Shown here one piece after another: positions 15,297 through 24,369 of a stretch of DNA of 64,000 nucleotides. The notes beneath the pieces are model-generated. The model was not told the DNA's origin and ran no database searches. It saw nothing but the letters and a program-made list of their open reading frames with translations. Both the position numbers and the translations under genes were made by a program. The number at the start of each line of letters is the position of its first letter. The first letter of the stretch is position 1. Source of the stretch: Saccharopolyspora soli (GTDB taxonomy: Bacteria; Actinomycetota; Actinomycetes; Mycobacteriales; Pseudonocardiaceae); contig NZ_JALBWV010000048.1 in assembly GCF_022678645.1 (NCBI RefSeq), positions 1-64,000 on the forward strand, read 5' to 3'.

Positions 15297-15944
15297 TCAG
15301 CCAGCGTCGGCCGCGGCGGGAATCCGGGCGAGCGCGTGGCCCACCAACGTGATCAACGCGTTCTTCACCAGCCCCCGCTCGCGCGCGTCGCAGGTCACGA
15401 CCGGCACCTCCACCGGAATCGCCAGGGCCTCGCGCAGTTCCTCCGGCTCGTAGTGGTACGCGTTGCTGAAGACGTTGACGGCCACCACGAACGGAATGCC
15501 ACGCCGTTCGAAGAACTCCACCGAGGGGAACGCCTCTTCCACCTTCCGCGTGTCGACCAGCACGACGGCACCCACCGCACCGGCCGCCAGGTCATTCCAC
15601 AGTGGCCAGAACCGGTCCTGGCCCGGTGCGCCGAACAGGTACAGCACGATCTTCTCCGAGATCGTGATGCGCCCGAAGTCCAGCATGACCGTCGTGGTCT
15701 CCTTGCGTTCGACACCGGTCAGGTCGTCGACGCCTTCGCTGGCAACGGTCAACTCCTCTTCGGTGGTCAGCGGCGGGATCTCGCTGACCGCACCGACGAA
15801 GGTCGTCTTGCCGACCCCGAAACCGCCTGCTACGACCAGCTTCACCGGAATCGGCGCCGAGTTGGAGTCCGCCTCGGTTCTGCTCGGGTCGTTCGCGTGC
15901 TGGCGAGGCCAGCGTTCGGCCCGGCTGGGATCCGCAAAGCTCAC
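15297..15944 (-). CDS. Conservon-type Ras-like GTPase (CvnD family)
   Basis: About 215 residues. The P-loop is GGFGVGKTT, a Walker B-like LYLFGAPGQDRF follows, and VAVNVF occupies the G4 position. This is the CvnD/MglA-like small GTPase of actinobacterial conservons, which normally act with a sensor kinase (CvnA), roadblock protein (CvnB) and DUF742 protein (CvnC) in a membrane-associated switch. GTG at 15944 overlaps the stop of the broken CvnC frame as GTGA, the usual conservon spacing. CvnA and CvnB are absent, so this copy is orphaned. Confidence 0.82.
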   Translation of the reverse strand: MSFADPSRAERWPRQHANDPSRTEADSNSAPIPVKLVVAGGFGVGKTTFVGAVSEIPPLTTEEELTVASEGVDDLTGVERKETTTVMLDFGRITISEKIVLYLFGAPGQDRFWPLWNDLAAGAVGAVVLVDTRKVEEAFPSVEFFERRGIPFVVAVNVFSNAYHYEPEELREALAIPVEVPVVTCDARERGLVKNALITLVGHALARIPAAADAG

Positions 15945-16162
15945 AGCGCACCTGCTCCAAGATGTCTCGGCTGACTTCTGCACGGGGCGAGCGCACGAAG
16001 ATAGCGCCATGGTCGAGCAGGTCGCCACGCAGGCCCCAGGTCACGGCGGCGAACTCGGCGAACGCCACCGGGCGGGTTGGACTGCGGGCCCGGTTCCGGT
16101 GTGGGCAACGGATACGTGGTCCCGGTCGGCTTCGGTGCCGATGTGGCGGGCTGGTCGATCAT
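15941..16162 (-). pseudogene. Decayed DUF742 (CvnC) gene
   Basis: The frame opening at ATG 16162 (MIDQPATSAPKPTG) ends in TGA overlapping the CvnD start, exactly where CvnC should end. A normal DUF742 protein is ~120 residues; this one is 73 and lacks the VRPY...TGGR core. The familiar DUF742 C-terminus, WGLRGDLLDHGAIFVRSP then SRDILEQV, is present but in a different reading frame (about 16080-15955). An internal deletion plus frameshift explains this. The upstream stop (TCATGA at the start codon) suggests that CvnB once preceded it. Confidence 0.6.
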
Positions 16163-16518
16163 GACACCATTCCAGCATCACCGCCGTGCTCGACGTCGCC
16201 GGAGTAACCGTTGCCGTCGGCACGGACGACGACTGCCCGCTGGAATAGGCCGTTCGGCGGCTGGCGGTGGTCGTCGCACTGCCGAAAAGCGGTCGCAGCG
16301 CGCAAATCCGGGAGATTTAGCACCGGCTGATCACATTCTTGAACAACGCTTAAGGAAAAAGACGCCAAAATCGTTGGCGGGGTTGACCGATCACCGGTTT
16401 CTGGTGTCTGCTCTGGAATTGTCGGAGTTCTCCCGGCGCAGACCGTTCCGCCGCCCGGTCGACGTCGAAACGAACGCGCGCGAAACCGCGCGCAGCAGTC
16501 GGATGCGAGGTGTAGGAC
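16163..16518. other. Intergenic stretch with possible CvnB relic
   Basis: No convincing gene. A minus-strand frame ending at 16159 contains RAVVVRADG, faintly like the roadblock motif of CvnB, and its stop overlaps the CvnC start, so it may be a relic. The right half is less GC-rich and should hold the promoter of the PL14-like gene; TTGACC near 16384 is a possible -35. Confidence 0.35.
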
Positions 16519-17358
16519 GTGACGAAACGAAGTGGTGTCCGGCGAAGGCGGCTGATCGGTTTGGCCGGACTCTCGCTGGCCGCGCTGGTGGCGGTGGCGC
16601 CGCTACCAGCGAGCGCGGTGCCCACTGCCGCCGAGCCGTGGTCCGGTGGGTTCGCCGACTTCCCCAGCGATTCCTGGCAGCAGAACTGGGGCTACATCGC
16701 CGATGGCAACTTCGGCTTCGACCGGATGACCCCGCAGGGCGACGAAGTCGACGTGTTCTACGGCCAGGGCTCGTCGGCGCCGTCCTGCGGCGACTGCCCG
16801 AGCGAGGGCGGCGGCCAGTTCTACACCGACCTCCGCTCGATCGGCCGGGACGACTTGGCCGACGCCCCGGTCCTGCACCTGAGCTACCAGGTGCGCTTCC
16901 CCACCGACTGGGATTTCGGTGCGCGCGGCGGGAAACTGCCCGGCCTCTACGGCGGTCCGCCCGGCCAGGCCGGTGGCGGCCAGCACGGCCAGGCGTGGTC
17001 CACCCGGTACATGTGGCGCATCCGCGACGGCCAGCCGCAGGCCGAGGTGTACGTCTACGACCCGTCGCTGGGCGAAGGTTACGGCAAGGACGTCGGCCTC
17101 GGTGCGTGGTCGTGGAGCAACGACGGGCAGTGGCACACCGTGGAGCAGTCGGTGGACCGCAACAGCGGCACCATCACGGTCTGGTACGACGGTCAGGAAG
17201 TCCTGCGCGAACAGGCCATCGAGCAGATCGCGGGCATCCCGACCTCGGGAATCTTCTTCTCCACTTTCTTCGGCGGGCACGACACTTCTTGGGGACCGAG
17301 CCGGGACGTGCACGCGCAGTTCCGGGACTTCCGGGTCGGCGACACCAAACTGACCTGA
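16519..17358 (+). CDS. Secreted polysaccharide lyase, PL14-like
   Basis: A 279-residue exported protein. The first ~33 residues are a signal peptide (basic RRRRLIG, then LAGLSLAALVAVAPL, cleavage after ASA). The mature part has the jelly-roll motifs of alginate/glucuronan-type lyases: LHLSYQVRFPTDWDF, GGKLPGLYGG, STRYMWR, AEVYVYDPS and QWHTVEQSVDRN. Such enzymes beta-eliminate polyuronates outside the cell. GTG at 16519 follows GAGG at 8 bp. It faces the PL8-like gene across a terminator and fits the uronate transport and oxidation genes that follow. The polymer is not determinable from sequence. Confidence 0.78.
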   Translation: MTKRSGVRRRRLIGLAGLSLAALVAVAPLPASAVPTAAEPWSGGFADFPSDSWQQNWGYIADGNFGFDRMTPQGDEVDVFYGQGSSAPSCGDCPSEGGGQFYTDLRSIGRDDLADAPVLHLSYQVRFPTDWDFGARGGKLPGLYGGPPGQAGGGQHGQAWSTRYMWRIRDGQPQAEVYVYDPSLGEGYGKDVGLGAWSWSNDGQWHTVEQSVDRNSGTITVWYDGQEVLREQAIEQIAGIPTSGIFFSTFFGGHDTSWGPSRDVHAQFRDFRVGDTKLT

Positions 17359-17370
17359 TTCCGCACTCAT

Positions 17371-17407
17371 CCGTTGGGGCCGGTGGCACCGGCCCCAACG
17401 GTTTTTT
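17371..17407 (+). terminator. Rho-independent terminator
   Basis: CCGTTGGGGCCGGTG pairs with CACCGGCCCCAACGG and is followed by TTTTTT. It serves the PL14-like gene and may also work for the convergent PL8-like gene. Confidence 0.9.
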
Positions 17408-17467
17408 CGCGCAATTCGAACGGCACATTTCCATTCCGCGCAAAAATTGCGAACCAGGACGAGCCGA

Positions 17468-19846
17468 TCAACCGATGGTCAGAACGCGGGTCGCGCCGAG
17501 CGCACCAGCCACCTGGACGTCGATCACCAGGTCCCCGTTGGCGGAAACCACCTCGGCGGTGCCGGGTGCAGCGATGACCGGCATGCCCGCAGCGCCCCTC
17601 AGCGTCACCCGGACCACCTCCTGCCGCTGGGTCGGATCGGCGACCGCGAGACGCCGCTCGCGCCCCGCGCGACCGAGCACCAGCGACGCCGGTCCGGACA
17701 CGGCCACCTCGTCGGCCGCACCAGCAGCGAAGAAGTTCGCCAGCAGAACGTCGTTGCGCCACAACCTGATCGCCTGCACGACCGGATCGTTCACCCGCAG
17801 CTGCCACGAGGCCCGCGCGGCGATCGTGGCGGCCGCCGAGGCGCCCGGCAGCACCGCGTACGCATAGCTCGCGTCGGCTGGCTGCGCGCCGTGCTCGATC
17901 AGGATCTTCTGGTACCGCCGCGTGTACGGGTTCGTCGTGCCACCGGTGTTCGCGCCCTGGTCCACATCGCGCCAGGACCCGGTGCGGTCCTCCCGCACGG
18001 CACGCACTGCGGATTCGGCCAGGAACACGTATCCGCCCACGCCTTCCAGGTGCAGCCAGCCGGGGCTGTTCAACTCCGCCTGCCCCGGTACCGGTACGCC
18101 GTCGGCGAGCAGCGCGCCCTGCCCGTTCTCCCCCAGGTTCCGGTTTTCGACGGTCGTGCGGACCGCGGCCGGAGTGCCGTCGGTTATCCCGGCGCCCAGG
18201 CACACCACGCCCTCCGGCGTGAAGAACCAGGACTTCCGCGCGGTCAGGGTGCCGTCCTGCGACACGAAATCCAGGCCATGTGCGCCGAAGCGGTCGTCGT
18301 AGCGCGCACCACCGGCGAAATCGCGCGGTGCCAGCGGGGTCGACTCCAGCTCGGGCGGCGTCGAATCCTTGGTCGTGGTGCCGGGCAGCAGCGTCGCGTC
18401 GACGGTGGGCCAGTAGGCGTCGCTGTAATGGCCCTGGTCCTGCGGCAGGAACACGTACAGCACACCGTCGCCGGTGTACCAGCCGTGCAGGTTCATCTCG
18501 TTGATCGACTCGTACCGGCAGATCCGGCTGGAACCGATGCCCAGCGACGCCGACCAGTCCTCGGTCACGTGCACCAGCCGGTCCTGCTGGCCGAAAACCC
18601 GGTGCACCGCAGCCACTTCCGGTCGCTGCGGGTTGGCAGCCAGCAGTTCCTGGGCGTATTCGACCTCCGCCACCCCGACGGGGTGCAAACCGCCGGAGAA
18701 CCGGTCCAGCCCGGAGACCTCCAGGTACGGCGCCCAGGTCCCGCTTTCGATCCAGCTCGCCGCGAGCCCCGCCAGCCGGGACCGCACCGGCTCGGGCGCG
18801 GTCCGGGCGAACAGCACCGCGGCGGCGGTCAGCTGGTGTCCCGCGTCGTGCGCGGTTTCGCCTTGGCGGGAGAGGAATCGACCGCGCACCGACTCCATCA
18901 TCGAACCGGCGAACACGAACGGCGCGCACGCGTCGATCAACGCGGCGCAGCCCGCCTCCCGCACTTCGGTCGCGAGTTCCCATTCGGTGCCCTGGGTGAG
19001 CGCCATCAGCCCGGACAGCGACGTCAGCAGCACCAACGCGTAGTGCCCGGCATACGGCACCACCTCGTGCTGCAGGAACGACCCGTCGGTGTGGAAGCCA
19101 TCGCCCGCGGTCACCCGGCTGACGAGGCTGGCCGCGCCACCACCGGCGACGTCGGTGACGGCGTCGATGCCCAGCTGGATCCGGGCGAGGTCACCGAGCA
19201 TCGCGCCGGAGACGACCGCGATCAGTGCCTTGTCCGACCGGTTCGCCCCGGTCTCCACCGTGGCCGGATCCTTGGCCCGCCGGTTGGGATCGGCGACGAA
19301 CCGTAACACCGGCCGCAGGTAGCGCCGCTGCTGCTCGGGTGTCAGCTGCTCGCCCAGCACCGCGATGATCTGCAGCAGCCAGAGCGGAACGCCGATCTCG
19401 TAGACGTACCAGTTGCCTTCCTCGGCGGTGTTCTCGTTGTACTGGACCCGGTAGAGCGTGTCGAGCGCGGTGCGCACCCGCTGCGGTAGCTCCGGCCGGT
19501 CGGACAACGCCGAACCCGGTGTCGCCCACGCGACCGCGATCACCCGCAGCCGGTAGTACATCTTGGGGAAGTAGGTGCTGCCGGGTCCGGTCGGCAGGTC
19601 GTCCCAGAGCTGATCGGATCCGATATCCATGGTCGCGTCGAAGGTCTCGGCGAGTTCGTCGAGCGCGGCGACGGCCTGGTCCCGCTCCGGGGACCGGCGG
19701 CCCCGGCCCACCTGGAGTTCCCGGTACCGCGCGACGATCTCGGCGGGCCCGGCACCGGCCGCCGCCGCGGACCGCGCGCCGCCGGACAACAGCCATGCCG
19801 CCGTCAGCGCGCTGCTGAGCACGAAACCCCGACGGTTCAACGACAT
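17468..19846 (-). CDS. Secreted polysaccharide lyase family 8 enzyme (hyaluronate/chondroitin/xanthan lyase-like)
   Basis: 792 residues, full length for PL8. The N-terminus NRRGFVLSS plus a hydrophobic core and AAAA looks like a twin-arginine signal. The alpha/alpha toroid domain carries the PL8 catalytic set: NWYVYEIGVPLWLL (~145-157), Asn202 in TGANRSDK, His260 and Tyr265 in DGSFLQHEVVPYAGHY, and Arg321/323 in ESVRGRFLSR. Beta-sandwich domains follow (~400-790). It cleaves uronic-acid-containing polysaccharides extracellularly. ATG at 19846 follows GGGAGG. It is the third gene of an operon with the symporter (21007) and the unknown protein (19869), which points to uptake of the released uronates. 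Confidence 0.86.
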   Translation of the reverse strand: MSLNRRGFVLSSALTAAWLLSGGARSAAAAGAGPAEIVARYRELQVGRGRRSPERDQAVAALDELAETFDATMDIGSDQLWDDLPTGPGSTYFPKMYYRLRVIAVAWATPGSALSDRPELPQRVRTALDTLYRVQYNENTAEEGNWYVYEIGVPLWLLQIIAVLGEQLTPEQQRRYLRPVLRFVADPNRRAKDPATVETGANRSDKALIAVVSGAMLGDLARIQLGIDAVTDVAGGGAASLVSRVTAGDGFHTDGSFLQHEVVPYAGHYALVLLTSLSGLMALTQGTEWELATEVREAGCAALIDACAPFVFAGSMMESVRGRFLSRQGETAHDAGHQLTAAAVLFARTAPEPVRSRLAGLAASWIESGTWAPYLEVSGLDRFSGGLHPVGVAEVEYAQELLAANPQRPEVAAVHRVFGQQDRLVHVTEDWSASLGIGSSRICRYESINEMNLHGWYTGDGVLYVFLPQDQGHYSDAYWPTVDATLLPGTTTKDSTPPELESTPLAPRDFAGGARYDDRFGAHGLDFVSQDGTLTARKSWFFTPEGVVCLGAGITDGTPAAVRTTVENRNLGENGQGALLADGVPVPGQAELNSPGWLHLEGVGGYVFLAESAVRAVREDRTGSWRDVDQGANTGGTTNPYTRRYQKILIEHGAQPADASYAYAVLPGASAAATIAARASWQLRVNDPVVQAIRLWRNDVLLANFFAAGAADEVAVSGPASLVLGRAGRERRLAVADPTQRQEVVRVTLRGAAGMPVIAAPGTAEVVSANGDLVIDVQVAGALGATRVLTIG

Positions 19847-19868
19847 CGTGGTGCCTCCCTCGGTGGGC

Positions 19869-21005
19869 TCACGTCGGCTGGTGGGCCTGTTCGACGGCAC
19901 GGCGCAGCTCGGGCCAGCGGGCGGGCCCGGCCAGCCCGAGGTGGTAGAGGTGCAGTTCGTCGGCGCCCGCGTCGCGGAGTTCCTGGACGTACTTGGCGAT
20001 GTCGGCGAGCTCTGGGCCGACGGCGGTCACGTAGCTCCCGGTGTCCACTGTGTCCGGTAGTGATCCGGCTGCGGCGGCGACGGTCGCCACCGTCTCCGCA
20101 CCGGCGTTCCAGCAGGGCAGCACGACGGCGTCGACCTCGTGCACGGCCCTCGGCGTCAAACCGGGTAACGCTCCGGTGGCCCACGGATCGGTGCTGCCGT
20201 GCAAGACGACCCGGCAATCGATGCTGATCTGCTTGCACACGTCCTGCCGCAGCCAGTCGGTTGCCCGCTGCCGGTTCGCCAGCAAGATCTCCCGGACTTC
20301 CGCGGGAAGCCGGTCCTCGGTGGTGCTGAGGTCGCCGTCGGCGATCAGCCGCCGAACCTCGTCCCGCAGCAAGTCGCGGACGGTCTGCGCGGCCACGTCG
20401 TATTCCGCCCAACCGGCCGCACAAGCGGCACAGCAGCACACCGACAGCAGCCGCGCCGCAGCAGGCGACCAGACGGCGTCGGTTTTCTCGTGCTGGTGCT
20501 GGTGAATCGCGCCGAGCTGCCCGCACGCTTCCAACACCACGGACCGAACATCCAGCTCAGCGAGGGATTCCGCGGTCAACCGCGCGGCGAACTCCCGCAC
20601 AGCTTCGTGCGCCGGGCACAGCGCCCACGGATAGCTCTCCCCGAAGCAATTCCGCACCGCGAATTCGGGAAACGCCTCGCCCAGCAACGAGTTGTGCGTC
20701 AACACCAGCCATGCGGCGACCGGCACACCGGCCGCCGCGAGCGTTCGGATGGCGTCCCCGGCGCTGTCCGGCGAGTCGACCCAGTCGGCCGGTGCGGGAC
20801 GCAACGCGCCCCACGTGTCCCGCACCGGCCGGTAGAACGCGGCGTGCCGAGCCACGACGCTGGTGCCCCGCCGCGACCACGGCGTCGCCGCTCGCGCGCT
20901 GTGGTAGGACACCGCGACCGCGACTTCATCGACGCCGAGTTCCCGGACCCTTTCGGCGAAATCCCCTTCGACGTCCCACGGGTAGCTGTAACCCGTCACA
21001 TGCAT
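19869..21005 (-). CDS. Unrecognised 378-aa protein of the polyuronide operon, possibly TIM-barrel
   Basis: I do not recognise a named family. It starts MHVTGYSYPWDVEGDFAERV, has no signal peptide, and shows alternating strand/helix segments such as LGVDEVAVAVSYHSA, AAGVPVAAWLVLTHNSLLG and AGADELHLYHLGLAG that resemble a TIM barrel like glycosidase-type proteins. A striking central part holds the His-rich IHQHQHEK and the cysteine cluster SVCCCAACAAGW, possibly a metal site. It starts one base after the symporter stop and ends 22 bp before the PL8 start codon, so it belongs to that operon. A cytosolic step on unsaturated uronates is a guess. Confidence 0.7.
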   Translation of the reverse strand: MHVTGYSYPWDVEGDFAERVRELGVDEVAVAVSYHSARAATPWSRRGTSVVARHAAFYRPVRDTWGALRPAPADWVDSPDSAGDAIRTLAAAGVPVAAWLVLTHNSLLGEAFPEFAVRNCFGESYPWALCPAHEAVREFAARLTAESLAELDVRSVVLEACGQLGAIHQHQHEKTDAVWSPAAARLLSVCCCAACAAGWAEYDVAAQTVRDLLRDEVRRLIADGDLSTTEDRLPAEVREILLANRQRATDWLRQDVCKQISIDCRVVLHGSTDPWATGALPGLTPRAVHEVDAVVLPCWNAGAETVATVAAAAGSLPDTVDTGSYVTAVGPELADIAKYVQELRDAGADELHLYHLGLAGPARWPELRRAVEQAHQPT

Positions 21006-21006
21006 G

Positions 21007-22503
21007 TCAACCCCTGCTCGTCACCGGCGCGGCTGCCTCCGCCTCGCGGTCCAGCAGTTCGAGCATCTCGTCGATCTGCTGGGTGCGCTCCGAGGCGACC
21101 AGACCCAACCCGACGTAGAGCACCAGCGACACCAGGATCGGCGTGGCGACCGTCGCGGTCTGGTTGGCATCGAGGCCGTAGTAGAGCACGCCGTAGGTGA
21201 GCAGCCCACCGGCCCACGAGACGATCGCCGCCCGCGATCCGCACCGCCGGAACCACGGCAGCATGCCCAGCAGCAACGGCACCGAGATCGGCCCCATCAG
21301 CGCGGCCACCCAGGAGACCACGATGGACAGCACGCCACCGAGGTGCTGCGCCTGGGTGGCCACGATCATGCTCAGCGTGATGAAGCTGAAGGTGGCGATG
21401 CGACCGGTGCGCAGCCGCTGGAACTCGGTGAAGTCGCGGGCTTTCCGCCACAGCACCGGCAGCATGTCGCGGGTGATCACCGACGAGATCGCGTTGGCGT
21501 CCGAGGCGACCATGGCCATGGTGTGCGAGAACATCCCGGCCAGCACCAGCCCGATCATGCCCGGCGGCAGCAGTTGCTGGGTCATCGCCGCGTACGACGT
21601 GGTCGGATCCTCCAGCCCCGGCACGAACAGCGGCGCGGCGAACATCGGGAACATCAGCACCAGCGGCCAGAACAGGTACAGCGCGGCGGAGAGCACCGCA
21701 CCGCGCCGAGCGGCGTGCGAGTTGGGCGCGGCCATGTAGCGCTGCGCGAGGTTCCACATCCCGCCGTTGTACTCAAGCGTCTTGACCAGCACGTACACCA
21801 GCAGGAACACCGTGGTGTACTCGCCGGTGACCGGCGAGGTGTGCCCTTCGGGCAGCCGGTCCCAGAGCGTCCACAGCGCGGAGATGCCGCCGAGTTGGGC
21901 CAGCACCGCCCAGATCATCACGATCCCGGCCGCCGCCTGGATGACGAACTGCCCGAAGTCGGTCAGCGCATCGGCCCACAACCCGCCAGCGGTGCAGTAC
22001 AACAACGTGACGGTGCCGGTGATGATGATGCCCCACAGCAGCGGCAGTCCGGCGAAGGAGTTGAGCAGCACGGCCACCGCGAACCACTTGGCAGCGACGT
22101 CGAAGACCTTCAGCGAGGAGCCGCTCCAGGCCAACACCTGCTGGGCGGGGATGTTGTAGCGGCGGGCCAGGAACTCCAGCGGCGAGGCCACTCCGAAGCG
22201 AGCTCGCAACCGGTTCCAGCGCGCGGCGAACAGCCACGACCCGATCGCCACGCCGATGCCGATGCTGGCGAATCCCCAGAAGTACACCGTGACGCCGTCG
22301 GTGTAGGCGACACCGGCGTAGGCCACGAACAGCACCGCGCTGTAGCCGGACATGTGGTGCGAGATCCCGGCCAGCCACCAGGGCATCCGGCCGCCAGCGA
22401 TGAAGAAGTCCTTGTCGGTCTTGACCCTCCGGTGCGACCACCAGCCGATGACCAGCATCAAACCGAAATAACCGCACACCATTGTCCAGTCGAGTGCATG
22501 CAC
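21007..22503 (-). CDS. Sodium:solute symporter (SSS family)
   Basis: A 498-residue carrier with about 13-14 hydrophobic segments. Family signs include the early KDFFIAGGRMPWWLAGISHH, the PLEFLARRYN loop and AGMFSHTMAMVASDANAIS in the sodium-site region. SSS members import sugars, amino acids or organic acids with sodium; here a uronate or oligouronide is suggested by the lyases downstream. ATG at 22503 gives MHALDWTMVCGYFG. It leads an operon of symporter, unknown protein and PL8-like lyase, divergent from uronate dehydrogenase with ~150 bp between starts. Confidence 0.87.
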   Translation of the reverse strand: MHALDWTMVCGYFGLMLVIGWWSHRRVKTDKDFFIAGGRMPWWLAGISHHMSGYSAVLFVAYAGVAYTDGVTVYFWGFASIGIGVAIGSWLFAARWNRLRARFGVASPLEFLARRYNIPAQQVLAWSGSSLKVFDVAAKWFAVAVLLNSFAGLPLLWGIIITGTVTLLYCTAGGLWADALTDFGQFVIQAAAGIVMIWAVLAQLGGISALWTLWDRLPEGHTSPVTGEYTTVFLLVYVLVKTLEYNGGMWNLAQRYMAAPNSHAARRGAVLSAALYLFWPLVLMFPMFAAPLFVPGLEDPTTSYAAMTQQLLPPGMIGLVLAGMFSHTMAMVASDANAISSVITRDMLPVLWRKARDFTEFQRLRTGRIATFSFITLSMIVATQAQHLGGVLSIVVSWVAALMGPISVPLLLGMLPWFRRCGSRAAIVSWAGGLLTYGVLYYGLDANQTATVATPILVSLVLYVGLGLVASERTQQIDEMLELLDREAEAAAPVTSRG

Positions 22504-22653
22504 TGGCCCGACCCTCTCGCGTTCATATTCTTGAACGGAACATGGATTTGTGAATAAATTCGACTGTCCGAAACCTGCCGGAGGACGCTAGTATGATCGC
22601 GATCACGTGTCAACCGGCGTATGGGTGTGCCCGGAGCGGAAAGGAAGAACACC

Positions 22654-23448
22654 TTGCAGCAACGCATCCTGATCACCGGGGCGGCGGGTGGCGTCGGCAC
22701 CTTGATGCGGCCCAGGCTGCGGCGCGAGGGGCGCGTCCTGCGGCTGCTCGACCGCGTCCCACCACCTCCGGCCGAGCCGGGCGAGGCGGTCGAGACGATC
22801 ACCGCGGACCTGACCGATCCCGCCGCGATGGCCGAGGCTTGTGAAGGCGTCGACGCGGTCATCCACCTGGGCGGTCACAGCCGGGAGAACTCCTGGGAAG
22901 AAACCCTTTCGGTCAACGTGGACGGCACGCACACCGTGCTGGAGGCGGTCCGGCAAGCCGGGGTGCGCCGGGTGATCCTGGCCTCCAGCAACCACGCCGT
23001 CGGTTTCCACCCGATCGACGCGGCGGGGCCGAACGGCCTGCCCGCGGACCTGCCCACCCGGCCGGACACCTACTACGGCGTGAGCAAGGCCGCCATCGAG
23101 GCACTGGGCAGCCTGTACCACTCCCGGTTCGGCATCGACGTCATCTGCATCCGGATCGGCTCCCTCTTCGAGCGCCCGTCGGACGTGCGCGGCCTGTCGC
23201 TGTGGCTGTCCCCCGACGACGGGGCCCGCCTCTTCGAGGCATGCCTGAGCCATCCGTCGCCGGGCTACCGGGTCATCTGGGGCGTGTCGGCCAACACCCG
23301 CCGACTCTGCTCCCTGGCCGAGGCCGAAGACCTCGGCTACCAACCCCAGGACGACGCGGAGAAGTTCGCCGCCGAAGTCGCCGACGGCGTGCCATCCCGC
23401 TACTTGGGCGGCCCGTTCACCACCGCACTGCTCGGCGAACCGAACTGA
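22654..23448 (+). CDS. udh: Uronate dehydrogenase
   Basis: A 264-residue short-chain NAD-dependent enzyme that oxidises glucuronate or galacturonate to the aldarolactone. The Rossmann loop is GAAGGVG (residues 9-15). The catalytic residues are Ser111 (ASSNHAVGFHP) and Tyr141-x3-Lys145 (YYGVSK). It matches uronate dehydrogenases over its length: VIHLGGHS, CIRIGSLFERP, LSLWLSPDD and VIWGVSANTRR. TTG at 22654 is chosen because AAGGAAG lies 8 bp upstream and the protein then starts like family members; an ATG at 22621 is in frame. It is divergent from the uronate symporter operon and followed by an IclR gene. Confidence 0.84.
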   Translation: MQQRILITGAAGGVGTLMRPRLRREGRVLRLLDRVPPPPAEPGEAVETITADLTDPAAMAEACEGVDAVIHLGGHSRENSWEETLSVNVDGTHTVLEAVRQAGVRRVILASSNHAVGFHPIDAAGPNGLPADLPTRPDTYYGVSKAAIEALGSLYHSRFGIDVICIRIGSLFERPSDVRGLSLWLSPDDGARLFEACLSHPSPGYRVIWGVSANTRRLCSLAEAEDLGYQPQDDAEKFAAEVADGVPSRYLGGPFTTALLGEPN

Positions 23449-23562
23449 CCGCCAGCTCCTCGAACGTCGTCTCGATCGCGCACTGAGTTCAGATATGCGA
23501 ACACCACGCGTCGCTGGTTAGGATCGTGGCACCACGCGTGGCGTCCTGAAGGAGGAACCCAG

Positions 23563-24366
23563 ATGGCGCGGTCGGCAGACCTCTCCAACGCCAACAGCGG
23601 TCCCGAGGCCGCCGGGGTGAAGTCCGCCCGCCGCGCGATCGACCTGGTCGAGACCTTCGCCGCGCACACCTCCTGGCTGTCGCTGGCCGACCTGCACGCC
23701 CGGACCGGGTTCCCGCGCTCCAGCCTGCACGGGCTGCTGCGCACCCTGCTGGACGCGGGTTGGCTGGAGGCCGATTCCAGCAACACGCGCTACCGGCTCG
23801 GGGTCCGCGCCCTGATCTGCGGCACCGCCTACCTGGACCGCGACCCGGCGATCCGGTTCGCCACCGAGGCGTTGGAAGAACTCCGGGAGAAGACCGGCTT
23901 CACCACGCACTACGCCCGGCTGGTCGGCAACCAGGTCATCTACCTGGAAACCCGCGAATCGGACAACTCGACGTACCTGTCGTCGAAGATCGGGCGAACG
24001 CTGCCCGCCCACGCCACCGCGCTGGGCAAGGCGCTGCTGGCCGAACTGACCCGCGAGGAGGTGGCCGAACTGCTGCCCGGTCCGCTGTCCGCGCTCACCC
24101 CGAACACGCTGGTGTCGCTGGAGAAGATCCACGAGGCGTGCGCGACGATCCGGGAGCGCGGCTACGCCGCCGAGATCGAGGAAGGCACGCTGGGCATCCG
24201 CTGCGTGGCCGCCGTGGTGCCCTACCGCATCCCCGGCACCGACGCGATCAGCTGCTCCATGCCGATCGAGCAGACCACCGACGCGAAGGCCAGGAAGGCG
24301 GGCGAACTGCTCACCGAGGTCACCGCCGAACTGGCCCACCGCCTGCGCCGGGAAGGCATCCGCTGA
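23563..24366 (+). CDS. IclR-family regulator of the uronate genes
   Basis: 267 residues. The winged helix-turn-helix covers about 20-80 (RRAIDLVETFAAHTSWLSLA, then TGFPRSSLHGLLRTLLDAGW). The effector domain spans 95-260 (IGRTLPAHATALGKALLAEL, RGYAAEIEEGTLGIRCVAAV). ATG at 23563 follows GGAGG. The promoter region has CACCACGCGT twice (23502-23511 and 23530-23539), a candidate operator. IclR proteins commonly control uronate and aldarate genes; this one probably controls udh, the symporter operon or both. Confidence 0.86.
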   Translation: MARSADLSNANSGPEAAGVKSARRAIDLVETFAAHTSWLSLADLHARTGFPRSSLHGLLRTLLDAGWLEADSSNTRYRLGVRALICGTAYLDRDPAIRFATEALEELREKTGFTTHYARLVGNQVIYLETRESDNSTYLSSKIGRTLPAHATALGKALLAELTREEVAELLPGPLSALTPNTLVSLEKIHEACATIRERGYAAEIEEGTLGIRCVAAVVPYRIPGTDAISCSMPIEQTTDAKARKAGELLTEVTAELAHRLRREGIR

Positions 24367-24369
24367 GGC

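Noticed and set aside
16159..16368. Minus-strand 69-codon frame as an intact CvnB gene
   Set aside because: Only RAVVVRADG resembles a roadblock domain, and the frame is far too short. Kept only as a possible relic in the intergenic entry.
21004..22557. 517-codon plus-strand open frame opposite the symporter
   Set aside because: Gln/His/Arg-rich shadow of the SSS symporter, with no recognisable protein feature.
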